Shown: positions 23,561 to 34,564 of the stretch, piece by piece | How positions within the stretch are numbered: the stretch's first letter is position 1 | Layout: every line of letters begins with the position of its first letter | From: Coccinella septempunctata | Taxonomy: Eukaryota > Arthropoda > Insecta > Coleoptera > Coccinellidae | Direction: 5' to 3' | Assembly (NCBI RefSeq): GCF_907165205.1 | Contig: NC_058190.1 | Coordinates: 41,962,116 to 42,026,115, forward strand | Length of the DNA stretch: 64,000 bases | Position numbers and translations under genes: made by a program | Notes under the pieces: model-generated | What the model was told of the DNA's origin: nothing | Seen by the model: only the letters and a program-made list of their open reading frames with translations | Database searches by the model: none

Positions 23561-24985
23561 CTTCATTTCATTGCTGAATCTCGTTACCGAGAATAAATCT
23601 ACAAATAAACTCAAAAACCAGACTATCGGTGCGATCAAACTTATCATTTCTTAGGGCTACTTGCGACTGTGTGCCCTCCTGTGACTGGAGAGACCCAACC
23701 GTGACTTACAGATCCTTCCACACTCTGGGCTGGATAGTCAGCAACCAGATCTGGCCACCGCTGTATTCTTCTCGAGTCTCCATTATATAGCTGTGGACCA
23801 AAGACCTCCAGTGTGATCTGTCTAACGCTAGTTGTTCCCAGTTATGATTGGCATTAACTGTTTTTCGGGATTGATGGAGTATATCCTTAAACCGCTCATA
23901 CTGACCTCCTGGTTTCCGAGCTCCCTCTGTGAATTCGCCATACAGAGCTATTTTGGGGAGTCTTGTGTCTTGCATCCTCAGAATGTGGCCGCTTCATCTT
24001 GAGTCTCAACTGTTATACAACTCGCGCGCTGCAGGACTTCTGCATTTGAAACTTTGTGGAACCATTAAATGTGCATTATTCGTCTAAGATGACGTTGTAG
24101 CATTTGTTCAAGCTGTTTAATGTGTCGCCTGTAGGGAGTCCAGCCTTCGCTCCCGTAAAGAAGCGTTGGGTGGACCACTGCTTTGTAAACAGCTGTTTTG
24201 GTCGTCAGATTGAGGTCGTTATTTTGAAACACTCTGTCCTTTAGCTTCCAGAATGCCCTTGATGCCAAATTGATACGGTTGTATATTTCCGTGTCCAGGT
24301 TAGCCCTAGTATTTATGAAGCTTGCCAAGTATTTGAACTGCTCGACCTGTTCTAGAGTTTCATCCACCAGGCTGATTTCTGTTTGAAGGTTTTCTGGCAG
24401 ACCATGGTTTTGGTTCTGTCAATAGTGACTCTAAGGCCTAAAGCTTTGAATATATGTTTATAGGTGTCCAACATTATCTGTAGATCCTCTGGGCTGCTAG
24501 CGATAAGTGCGCAGTCGTCTGCATATTGAAGTTTCGTGATAAACTTTGTAAGGGTTATTGTTCTGAGGTGCTTCAGGTGAAACAGGCCTTCATCAAATCT
24601 GAATCTTATTCCAACACATCTTGCAGGCATACTCATGTCAGCAATTATCGAGACAACTATGGCGAAAATATTGAACAGTCAAGTCACTAACACGCAGCCT
24701 TGTTTTATTCCAGAGTTGGTTAAGAAATGGTCGGTTTTAGAGCCATTATGCTGTATTCTAGCGGTGTTGTGGGTATGGAGGCTATTACACACTTGCTTAG
24801 AATTTTTCGGGTACTTCAAGGCGTTCCATGATTTTCCATAGCGCTCTCCGATTCACCGAGTCGAAGGCCATACTTAAATCCATATAGGCTGTATAGATCT
24901 TTGATTGTTTTTCACGGGCCTTCTCTTGCAGCTGTCGGAGTGTAAAAATTAGGTTCACCGTACCTCGATTGGGTCGATAGAGCAC
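23561..24985 (-). mobile_element. RTE-type LINE, 5'-truncated copy A
   Basis: This copy keeps the C-terminal half of the reverse transcriptase and the 3' end of a non-LTR retrotransposon. On the minus strand the order is YMDLSMAFDSVNR (first catalytic block, near 24850), a degraded NGVKQGC-type block near 24700, QYADDCALIASSPEDLQ (YADD box, near 24530), then the thumb region with TAVYKAVVHPTLLYGSEGW. Downstream is a conserved 3' segment with METREEYSGGQIW. The frame is shifted several times. The 3' end shares its terminal block with 8788 and 10417. Confidence 0.88.
24352..24636 (-). pseudogene. reverse transcriptase fragment (YADD box)
   Basis: The open segment of LINE copy A holding the YADD catalytic motif. 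It would form the palm of a reverse transcriptase that copies the LINE RNA at the nick site. A following segment at 24065-24367 continues in another frame. Nothing here can yield a complete enzyme. Confidence 0.85.
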
Positions 24986-27900
24986 CTTTTTCTATAAGTA
25001 TATATTCGAAAAAATATGGGCCATGGCTCCCATAGCCCATTCACTAGAACCACCCTTGGCCAGAACATTTCTGTGTAATAGGAAAAGGCACTTGTAAGAA
25101 AGAGTTTCGTATTCACCAGAAGGGGAACACGAACGCCCAGAGCTTTTTTGTGGTATATAAAAGTGAATCTATAAGAAAGAGGGACTTTCCTCTCAGGAGT
25201 GAGAGATTCCAAAGCTGTTATTTGGAAATTCACTAAAAAATCTCTCACACATTCTTGGGATAGTTTTTCATCCTGCCTTTATAGTGCCTCTCAAGGCAGA
25301 GAGCTGCAAGAGGATCTTAAACTTTATGGGACTTGATGGCTCAGAGTAACACTGCTTTCTGCCTTTTGCAACCCAGTCCCTCATCCAGAGTTCTGCAGGC
25401 CACATGTTCAATTCTGTTACGTTGATATTTTCAACAAGGAAAGAATTTTCTACGACAAACAATTCTTCGAGGTTGCCCCACCTAACCTAAACTAACCTAA
25501 CAGAACTATGTCTGCAGACATAGTCTGTGGATCTGTTGAGTTGCTGATAAAGCACGATTCCAATAAATGTGAGCTTTATCTATATATCAATATATCTAGA
25601 GCTCTTTGTCTGGATCATAATATAGTCTCAGTTAAAGTAGAGGATTCGCAGTGACACATTATGTCCCCCTCATGGAGCATGTCTAAAGCAGGCAAGAAGT
25701 TTTCTGCTGTCCCGAACTAGAAATTTCATGAAATCACATGGAACTTGATGGGATGATAGTAATGCAAACTTGTATGTTTTATACAGGCAATTTTTCGTGA
25801 CATGATTTATTCTGATGAGTTTTACCTTATATTAATAAAACTTACCTTCGAAAAGACCCGGTATAGGGATATCGCTGTGTCTCTATCTAACTTTCTTTCT
25901 GTTTTTTCTTGAGAAACTGAGCATTTCTGTGGAGGATTTCGACAGTAAACTACATTATTCAGGTGGTGACCATAATAGGTCCGATGTTCTCAGAAGGGGC
26001 ACCCATGTAAGGAGAGTGGAACATTCTGTTCTGTTCATGCGGTAAGCAATGAATTTTAAACACGCCGGGAATGGGCGTCAGCCTTAGGCAGGAGCCCATT
26101 AAGCACTCCTGATGAAACCCGGACAAGGCTGACATTTCGTAATTGCCACGCTTTGTTTGAATGCTAAAATGTCATACGCTTTCCGAAATACATTCAGCAG
26201 TACAAATATGAACGAGCGGTTTTGCAGAATGAAAAAAGATGTTTATTGCCGAAATGTGAGCAGAATGAGTGGTGAAAATACCAAAAGTTTCGATTAAAGT
26301 GGTTTTGGGAAACAGTCTACACGGAATAAACTTCCAAATTAGAATTGGGGGTTGACTGAACGGTTTGGGGATGCTTCTGAAACGAAGAAATGTTCCGGAA
26401 TTGAAAATAGTTGTTCTTTATCATTCTCAGACATCGAAACAGTATGTTGTTTGATTTATGAACATGTTCCTGAATATGTGATTGTGACTATAAATCTCTA
26501 GTATTAATTTATACATTATATTTTATTCATGAGGGAAAAAATCAATACGTGGTTGGAAACAAACTGAACACCGAATATGAATTGATGTATTTGTCGACTG
26601 TGAGTTAGCATGCAGCGATAGGGTATGAATGGAAAATTATCATTCATGACTGCATTTCATATTAGAAGGAGAAAAGTTCTTGATTTGGTTCTAAATTGAT
26701 AATGCGGTCGACTCAGTGGCGGCTCGTGGTCATTTTTATTGTGATTGAATTCAACTCTTCTTGGATTGTGAATTCATTTAATCATTTGGAAATAATAACA
26801 GGAACAGAGTCAAACTACTCGTGAGCTCATTTAGCTATGCATTTCCTCTTTTAAAGACCTTTCTGCGACCACCTTGAATGGAAAATCCTTTTATTATCGA
26901 ATCTCAGGAACGTATGGTGCCATCCATAGCCTATATAGATAATTGGAGTTCAATATACCTACAAGACAAACGCCCTAAAAACTAGCAGAGTTTGTATAAA
27001 GTTAGTTCGTATCAAGGAGTGAATAATAATAGGTACGTGTAGTATCTGTAGTTTCTGGATTTGCTTTGCTCTTGAATCACCCTTTGATTACAGCTTCAAA
27101 AAATTCTCCACAGAAAATGATAAATTCAAACTCCTCAATATTGACCGCTTACAAAACATTTATTTACCACCCAATACTGAATTATCTCAGATCCCTTTCT
27201 GGTGTTAATTTTTCTTCCGTCAACAAAGTCGACAAATCGGTTGAATCCCATCCTACGAAAAAACCAATTAGTCAAAGTATTAATTTCTACATCGGAAAGA
27301 GTTCGGTAGAAAAATGTGGGGAAGATTAAAAGTTGAAAAATTATGAGCTGCAATTTCCTATAAATTTGAACTTCTAACGGAGTTTAGTCGTTTTTTGTAC
27401 GAGAGGGCCGTGACATAAATCATGTCGAGAGAATTATTGTCAGTCTCTTACTCGGATATTTTGCATAGAAGCAATTTGGAAAATTCTTCCGAAGTTGCAA
27501 TTTTCAAGCTATTAAATGTTTTATTTATTCTGAGAACCTAAACGAGCATGTTATTTCCTTTTTTTTCGAATGGTGATATTCGAAATCTTTTAACTCACAT
27601 ACTGGTTTTTTCCAACTCGCGCTGATATTGAATCAACAAATGTAAGGATCTACCATAATTACTTAAGGTATTAACATAAATACCATTTCGTCAAGAAAAA
27701 GCAGATGTCAATCATGATTTTGATCTCATTCGACCTCTTCAGAGCAACACTACTCATACTCCGACGAGAATGAAATGAATTGATGGCTCCTTAAGGTATC
27801 TGATAGGAAACGAGAAACAACTCAATTCACTTTACTAATTCGCAGAGTGAGAAGAGCAGTATGCATTCATTTGCTCAAATTCTCAGAAGAAATCGTATAT

Positions 27901-28258
27901 TACGACAACTAAGCGCGGATAGTTTCGGAAACTTCAACTATAACTTTAGCTATAACTGTAATCATAACTATTACTATAACTAACTTACTAACTATAATAA
28001 TTAATGGAAGGCCAATTAATGTTCACTACATTTATTCACTTGTTTCGGTTCGTAATTTGAACCTACTTCAAGAAACTGCAATAGATTATATTTCATATTT
28101 ACAATATCATTACTAATTTTTATAGGTATTAGACACTTGAATGAATGTATTGAACAGTATTTGGCCTTTCATCAAGCCTTATTTCCTTAAACTTATTCTG
28201 CTATATCTATGTACGTAGTTATCTTTTCAAATATTATGACTTTAACTACATATGTATA
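24986..28258. other. unassigned intergenic DNA
   Basis: About 3.2 kb with no supported gene. Visible small features are CCTAA-type telomere-like units near 25480-25500, an 18-base perfect palindrome at 25506-25523, a GC-richer stretch at 26050-26150, and a simple repeat at 27933-28005. The minus-strand frames at 24955-25462 have no recognised family. Confidence 0.5.
27933..28005. repeat. imperfect ACTATA simple repeat
   Basis: A run of imperfect units such as CTATAACT, TATTACTATAACTAAC and ACTATAATAA. It is a low-complexity tract with no other role visible. Confidence 0.8.
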
Positions 28259-28876
28259 AAGGGTGGGTCTTTTACTCGTACAGCAGATTCTTGAGGTCGA
28301 AAGAAACACTTTTTTCCTATACCATTTTTTGCGAATCAGCTCGGTTTAAAAGATACAGGCTGTTGAAAAACCATAAAGAAATATTATTTCTAGTTTTATC
28401 TCACAAGTGGTTTCATCGAATGAAATCAATTACGAAATATAGTTTTTCATTTATTGGATGAATCTTTTTCGAACCCAAGATATCACCTACGTCTTCCAGT
28501 TTTCCCATTATGACCATTACGTACCATAAAAATACCTAAAATTCAAAGAATCCGCCAAGTCTTGAAACTTAATTGGACACTATCTAATAAATATTTGAAC
28601 GTTTTGTGAAATAACAGTATTCACATTTTCTCGTATAATGCGTAGTTTTGAACAATTCAATATTTAAAAATTAAAAAGTATCTGTGAAATTAGAAAAATT
28701 GGGCACTTTGGCTGAATACAACTCTGTTTAAAAGATCCACAGATGTGTAGTGTCACAGATTGAGCTAGTTATTCTGAAGGTAATTTTGTTTTTCCAGGGG
28801 AGGCACAGCTCATTATGAAAACTTAAAATGGCTATATTTTTTTATCAGGGCCGAATCGGAAAAGACTCACACCCTT
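28259..28876. mobile_element. P-family element (P4), complete
   Basis: A complete copy of 618 bases, flanked by TA. It begins AAGGGTGGGTCTTTTACTCG and ends with a mirrored GACTCACACCCTT. The order of internal blocks is inverted relative to P1 and P2. No frame is shared between copies, so the family is non-autonomous. Confidence 0.85.
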
Positions 28877-28878
28877 TA

Positions 28879-29398
28879 TGTCTTTATAGCTAGATCGAAC
28901 ACGAAACTCAAGCTGGGCATTTTCTCAATGAGTCAAAACCCGAACTGCGAAATTCTAGATGAGTGGAAATGATAAACCCAAATCAACCGAAACATTTCTG
29001 ATATACCCATCATCTTATGACTGATTATTTTTCGATACAAAAAACCCCTAATCGCACATTACTGATATTTCGCTCGGAATCCATCAGGAAAGGCAGGAAA
29101 CAGGGATTAAGAGGATTAGGGAATTACGGTGAATCTAGATTATAGAGAATCTCTCCGTGATTAAGGAGTCGCTATAAAGCTTCCCGGAGATGTTAGGGAA
29201 AGGGGGAATTAATTCGAGTGCTCCGGAATTTTGTCGAAGTTGTTATATTTGGAAGAATGTCAATGCGGATTTTAGTATTGAAGTGGGTACATCTCAAATT
29301 GAAGTGCGTCGTTGAAGTGTATGAGGTCTCCCGAAATATCCTGAAAGATCTTCAACAAATGCATTTTGATTTTAAACTGTAGTTTACATTTCTTTATA
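28879..29398. other. unassigned DNA
   Basis: No gene or repeat was recognised. Confidence 0.5.
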
Positions 29399-29768
29399 CA
29401 GGGTGAGTCTTTGACTTGTACATATATTTGAACATAAGATTCCTGAAGTCAAGAGAAACATCTTTTCTCTTCAACATAGAATGAAATCGATGAAAATATG
29501 TAATTTTCATCGATTTAATCATGTGGAATGATTTTCGTAATATAGTTTTGCATTGAGAATTTTCTCCGAACGAAAATCCTCAAACCATATTTTTCAAATT
29601 CTTCATTATCACCATTATAAACCATATAAAAATACTATAAATTGAAAAAAACCAACTCTTTAAAGTGAGCTTTCTTCATATTTTCTCGTATAATGTGCCG
29701 TTTTAAAGTAATTTGATACTCAAAAATAAAAATATCTGTGCTTTATTGGGCACTTCAGCTGAATTCAA
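29399..29768. mobile_element. P-family element, half copy (P5a)
   Basis: It begins CAGGGTGAGTCTTTGACTTG after TA and follows the P order up to the CAGCTGAATTCAACT block. A second copy then starts in place of its other half. Confidence 0.75.
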
Positions 29769-30495
29769 CTGTAGAGGATATTTCTTTGATTCGTAAAAAT
29801 ATTTCAACATTGGATTCTTGAGGTCAAATGACACACTTTTTTCCTTTACCATTTTTTTCTGATTCGGCCCTTATAAAAATATAGCTATTTTAAGTTTTCA
29901 TAATGAGCTGTGCCACCTCGGGAGAAACAAAATTCCCTTCTGAATAACAAGCTAAATCTATGACACTACACATCTGTGGATCTTTTAAACAGAGTTGCGT
30001 TCAGCTAAAGTACCCAATTTTTCAAATTTCACTGATACTTTTTGAATATCTAGTTACTCAGAAACGGCGCATTATACGAGAAAATATGAAGGATACTTCT
30101 ATTCTACAAAACGTTCAAATATTCATAAGATATTCATAAGCGTCCAACTCGACTTCAAGAGTTGGGTTCATCGAATATTTGGTATTTTTATGTTATATAG
30201 GTATATAATGGTCATAATGAGAAAATTGGAAGACGTGGGTGATATCTTGTGTTAGAAAAAGATTAATCAAATAAATGGAAAACTAAATTCTGGAATTCAT
30301 TTCATTCGATAAAACCGTTTGTGAGATAAAACTAAAAATAACATTTTTTAATGGTTTTTCTGTTGAAAAACCAGGCTGTTGCCTCTATCTTTTAAACCGA
30401 GCCGAATCGGAAAAAATGGTAGAAAAAAGTGATTCTTCTGACCTCAAGAATCTACTATGTTGAAATATTCGTACGAGTCAAAGATTTACCCCTAT
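29769..30495. mobile_element. P-family element (P5b)
   Basis: It begins near a TTTGATTCGTAAAAATATTT end and runs through the CTGTGCCACC block, the ACACTACACATCTGTGGATC block and the AAACGGCGCATTATACGAGA block. It closes with GTACGAGTCAAAGATT near 30484. P5a and P5b are joined head to tail. Confidence 0.75.
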
Positions 30496-30529
30496 ATGTT
30501 TAAAAAATTAACCTTAAAGCATAATACAT

Positions 30530-30592
30530 TACAGATGTGTAGTGTTACGGATTTAGCTTGGTATTCTGAAGGGGAATTTGTTCTCATTACTT
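30530..30592. repeat. P-family fragment
   Basis: An isolated block, ACAGATGTGTAGTGTTACGG, continuing to TATTCTGAAGGGGAATTTG, as in the centre of P4. It may belong to the same disrupted copy as 30990-31168. Confidence 0.6.
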
Positions 30593-30989
30593 ATAGTGTT
30601 CTATGTTTGGCAAAAAAGAAGAACGTTCGAACATTCAGAGGTGATGGAATGGAAGGTTAAATGGGTTTCGTGCGAATCTGGTAACTTTTGTGAGAAATGA
30701 AATAGACAACGATAATAAATAAACACATTGTGGATTATTTCAGAGCTAACATGGATAGGTACAAGCTGAATTCGTTATTATTATCGAAAATAAAATAGAA
30801 ATAAAGAGAAGAATATTAAATATTTATAGGAAACGAAACTGCAGTAACAGTAACTCATTTATTGTATTATGAATACTACTTGGTTGACCAAATCGAATGG
30901 AAAGTATGAGTTTATGCTTGTTTCTGTAATATACTCGTATTAGCTTATTTCCAAAATTTTAATGGTATATATTGAATACTTGAAAAAAT

Positions 30990-31168
30990 TTCAGTAGTGT
31001 GGCATGGCAGGGGTGTCATTGCTCATTACTTAAAATGACTAGGTATATCTTTTTATCTAGAATGAATCGAGAAAATGATAAAGAAAAAAGCATTTCGAAT
31101 CGGGAATCTTCTGCTAAAATATTCTTCATATACATATATGCAGAAGTCAAAGTCAAATACTCACCCGG
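30990..31168. repeat. P-family fragment (P7)
   Basis: Carries degenerate P blocks (GGGGTGTCATTGCTCATTAC, then TATATCTTTTTATC) and ends TACTCACCCGG before TA, the right terminus of the family. Confidence 0.6.
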
Positions 31169-31257
31169 TATATTCCATCAATCCACAAGGAAAGCAATGA
31201 ATGGTTATTTTTTTTCAAACTTTTCATGGAAATTAAAATTTGCAATTTGCACAGATT

Positions 31258-31384
31258 GGGCCTGTTCCGATATTGCTGGTTTTACTGGCCCGCCATCGAA
31301 TAACAATAGAACTCGAACGACTGGGCCAATAGGCATCGTCTCTGAAATACTGACAGTACTGTTCAGGAATATCGGAACAGACGG
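31258..31384. mobile_element. T-family MITE (T1, 127 bp)
   Basis: The ends are inverted TGTTCCGATATTGCTG and a mirrored TGTTCCGATATTCCTG. A nearly identical copy (T2) lies at 61793-61920. Apart from the few bases at each end, the two differ at only a handful of positions, so both are fairly recent. The overlapping short open frames are arms of this element. Confidence 0.85.
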
Positions 31385-32454
31385 ATTGCATATCAAAATA
31401 TTCAACCCTCATGATGACAGATATCCATAAGGAGACACACCAACAATCCTTGATGTCTACTTTGGCGATAGCAATACGAGCATCGATTCACCGTACCATA
31501 CGACGTGAATTATTAGGTTCATAATATCGTTCTCGATAAGGCGATTCCTCTTTCCACCACTGATAGAACACGTCTTCAATTTTAGATAATGAAGGATGGT
31601 AACAGGTTTTGGCATCGACTAGTCAGCACGAATAGGTAATATTCAGATCTCGAATAGCGATAGCGCTTCCTCTTCCCGTCTGAATATCTTCATCATCACA
31701 CTGGAGGTCGAGCTCGAACAAAACAACCCTTCGGCGTATCGATTTAATATGAACCAGTAGCCACCATAGGTGCAGAATATGGTTTTGGGTGCTGTTCGAT
31801 CAAGGGATTCATGGGAACTGTGAACTGCGATTTTACCTAGGCGTTCTCGAGATACATGATGTTGCTTTGAAGTGCTTGTTCTTCAAATTCGATATGCTAT
31901 TTGACTCCATCTAAGATGGAATTTAGAATATGATGGAATAGAGTGGAGCTCTTATTGGATTTTGGATATAGGGAATTTTCAGAAAAGTCAGGATGCTCTC
32001 AAATTTTGAAGTGTTTCTATTGTTCATATTTGTATGGGTTTTTCCCAACATTCGAAACCCTAGAAAATATAAAAATTGTTGTTTGTAATACAGCCACTTC
32101 GTTGGAATAAGTTAATAAACCTTTGTCAGCAGCACCTATTTGGAATAATATCGAAACAATGATAATTCTATGTGAAATTTCGAAGCTAAGATCAATCTTC
32201 TTCAACAGACATCAAATTGAATATAGGTATTACAAATAAAAAACCTACTTTCAAAAGTCATCCTATCGTTTGGACCTAATAGGTGTAGTCGAATGAAGTT
32301 TGTTTCTATCAAGGAATTGTAATTTTTTCAAATAAAGAAAAGAATTGTGCCAGCTTCTCGTTAGAAAAAAATTATTTTGGTCAAATTTGTTGCAAAATAT
32401 GTATAATATGGAAATTTCAATGTGTTTCTGAGATTTTCAAAACTGTATACTATA
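31385..32454. other. unassigned intergenic DNA
   Basis: No supported gene. The stretch near 31440-31900 is of higher complexity but has no long frame. Confidence 0.5.
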
Positions 32455-33037
32455 TAGGGTGTTTGTAAACAATCGCGAAGGACTTGGGGGGATGATTCCT
32501 CGATGAAAATAGGCAGGGGTAATTCCTATGAATTTTTTTCGAAATCGACCTCAATTCCAAGATACAACCTTTGGAAAGCGATGACAAATTGACATCGCTG
32601 CTTTTAAGTTTTTATTTATTCCGAGCAAAGGAACGACTGTATCGAAATTCTGCAAGAGACTTTTTGTCTCCAGAATTGAATGGAAAACTATAGGATGATT
32701 CTGTTTGTCGAAAATCTAGCCCACGAATACAATTTTTGAAGGAAAATCATAAGCGGTTGTTATTTTTGAACCTTAATAATAAAGTTTGAAATCTGAAAAA
32801 AATTGTGCGAGTAACATCTACTCAGCGTTCATATTATGTATAGTTTTAAGACTCAGTGATTTTCAGAACCTGTAAAAAAAAATTGAAAACTGTCAACTCG
32901 CCATCGCCTTCCAACTGCTGTATATTGGAAGGGAAGTCGATTTCGAAAAAAAAATTAAAGGAACTACCTTTGCTTATTTTCATCGAGGAATCATCGCGCC
33001 CTAAGTCCTTGGAATTTATTTGTTTGCAGATACCCTG
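32455..33037. mobile_element. foldback element F6, upstream of the 33143 gene
   Basis: It starts TAGGGTGTTTGTAAACAA and ends with the mirror of CAGGGTATCTGCAAACAA, flanked by TA. Long arms pair, for example GATGATTCCTCGATGAAAAT near 32490 and its mirror near 32980. It ends 105 bases before the ATG of the next gene, so its right end lies in or beside that gene's promoter. Confidence 0.8.
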
Positions 33038-33047
33038 TATATAAAAA
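33038..33047 (+). promoter_or_regulatory. candidate TATA box at the F6 junction
   Basis: TATATAAAAA begins in the TA duplicated by F6 insertion and lies about 100 bases before the ATG at 33143. A near-match to the DNA replication element (ATCGATAA) follows at once. The spacing fits a promoter with a short 5' leader, but there is no transcript evidence. Confidence 0.35.
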
Positions 33048-33142
33048 TCGATAAATATTTCGCTTTGTCAAACGCTGACATATGGGTTCCAGTTTTGTCA
33101 AGTTTGTTTTTGAAGCTGTTTTATCCCACAAAACCAGTTAGA

Positions 33143-33835
33143 ATGCCTAAATCGTCGAAAAGTTCCAAGAAGAACACAACGAGAAAAATCAACGAGTTAT
33201 CAAAAAAAAATAAAAAAAAGTTAGGAAGTAGCGCCAAAAGCTCCCAAACCGAATTACCAGATAGCTACCAATTCCTGGACTATAAAATCAACTACATACC
33301 AGGCCCAGCCGATGCATCTTTCACCGACGGTTCCTCATCATCACAATTCTCCACCTCTAACAAACAAACGGCGTGTTATTTCAAAGAATTCGGCGATTTC
33401 TGGCCTTATCTCGGAACCATGAAGCTGCCCGAACTGGTGAGGAACAAGCGATTCTGTTTCATGTTGAACAACCCTCAATATCTGAGGAAAGAGAACAGAT
33501 TGTATCTCGAGAATTTGCGGAAGAGGCATGAGGTGCCTCCTCAGAAACGAGAGGCTATCGAGGAGTCAAAACCGATTGACGTGAAAGAGATTGAAAGGAA
33601 CGAAAGGATCAAAGCTGAAAAAGAGTTCCATAAGGCAGAGGAGGAAATGAAGAGAGATTTCCCCAATTATTTCGAATATTTAAAATCTTATTACGACAGG
33701 AAGAGAAGGAGCTCCTTAGGGAATAAGGACAACAAAGAATTTAAAGAAGTTATTTTGCGTTCTATTAAACAGAATAGGGATTATTTGAATGGGATGGAAC
33801 AGTTATTCCAGTCATATTCTAGTGCTTTTATTTGA
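33143..33835 (+). CDS. uncharacterised lysine/serine-rich protein, 230 aa, single exon
   Basis: The family was not recognised. The open frame extends upstream to 33020, but the first 24 bases or so belong to transposon F6, so the ATG at 33143 (MPKSSKSSKK) is the better start. Residues 1-35 are rich in Lys and Ser and could act as a nuclear localisation or DNA-contact tail. Residues 40-60 include SYQFLDYKINYIPG, and 79-125 hold an aromatic segment with FGDFWPYLG and a basic run. Residues 125-185 are highly charged and probably helical or coiled-coil, ending with a FPNYFEYLKSYYDRKRR segment. No signal peptide or membrane span is seen. Codon use and the high complexity of the frame support a real gene, which is intronless. 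A poly(A) signal lies at 34064. Function unknown. Confidence 0.75.
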   Translation: MPKSSKSSKKNTTRKINELSKKNKKKLGSSAKSSQTELPDSYQFLDYKINYIPGPADASFTDGSSSSQFSTSNKQTACYFKEFGDFWPYLGTMKLPELVRNKRFCFMLNNPQYLRKENRLYLENLRKRHEVPPQKREAIEESKPIDVKEIERNERIKAEKEFHKAEEEMKRDFPNYFEYLKSYYDRKRRSSLGNKDNKEFKEVILRSIKQNRDYLNGMEQLFQSYSSAFI

Positions 33836-34063
33836 TTGTTTCAGTATTATTTCATTTTTCTAATATTCATCAATTTGGAAACAGAAGAATGAATCTTGGA
33901 TAAATCACATCAATTCCAAAAGAATCTAAGCTTAGATATCAATTCGATGAAATCAGAATTAGGTTACTTCGGCCAAAAATTCAACTAATATCAAAATAAT
34001 TAAAAAAAAATTCATATCAGTATGTGATCAATCGAAACATTCCGTATAAATTACAAGTATATG

Positions 34064-34069
34064 AATAAA
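34064..34069 (+). terminator. poly(A) signal of the 33143 gene
   Basis: AATAAA lies about 230 bases after the stop codon at 33835, in AT-rich DNA. It is the first canonical signal downstream. Confidence 0.45.
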
Positions 34070-34284
34070 AATTAAAAGAACTTGGTAAAACTTCCGGAAC
34101 AGGGGTAGATTGTCGTTTAGGAGGGTGAATGAACCTCCAACCTAACCTCAAATTAATGGGGAAAACGAAAAATTCTGATTTTTCCTTTTCAATTAGTTTC
34201 TGCAACAAAAAATATTATAAATAATGAGTGAACAGTTTGAAACAGGTATAAAAAATTTAACGGACATAATCCTCTGAGAATCAT

Positions 34285-34330
34285 TAACAGTGGACACGTG
34301 TTTCGGGTTTTCGGCCTTCATCAGTACGGT
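34285..34330 (-). ncRNA. hammerhead-ribozyme-like motif 1
   Basis: On the minus strand the sequence has the conserved CTGATGA box (34318-34324), a short stem region, the GAAA box (34301-34304), and a very short third helix closing at ACGTGTC with a GTC cleavage triplet (34293-34295). This GAAAC-ACGT-GTC arrangement is that of minimal type I hammerheads found in animal retroelements. The outer helix I pairs poorly, so activity is doubtful. There is no coding sequence around it. Confidence 0.45.
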
Positions 34331-34374
34331 GAAAAAGTGTACAGATCACTTGGTGGTTCATCTGTGCACGATTT

Positions 34375-34415
34375 CATCGCTGATAAGGGCCGAGAGCCCG
34401 AAACACGTTAGGCAG
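34375..34415 (+). ncRNA. hammerhead-ribozyme-like motif 2, degenerate
   Basis: In inverted orientation to motif 1, with CTGATAA in place of CTGATGA (34380-34386), a clear GGGC/GCCC stem II, GAAA (34400-34403) and ACACG. The conserved G of the core is changed and no GTC follows, so it should be inactive. The two motifs face each other across about 50 bases. Confidence 0.4.
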
Positions 34416-34564
34416 TAACTTTTTGAAGCGAAATATGCTTTTCTATGTTTTCATGAGTTATAATTGAAAAAAAAAAACTAATTTGCACAGCAAAATTTCG
34501 AATTTTCAACTCAACTATCAGTCCTTTTTTCTTCGAAACTTCAACTTGTTGATGAATAAAATAG

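Noticed and set aside
27933..28005. Satellite array
   Set aside because: Only about 70 bases of imperfect simple repeat, too short for a satellite.
31205..31430. Overlapping open frames on both strands
   Set aside because: They cover MITE T1; the same sequence at 61793-61920 shows they are reading through inverted repeats.
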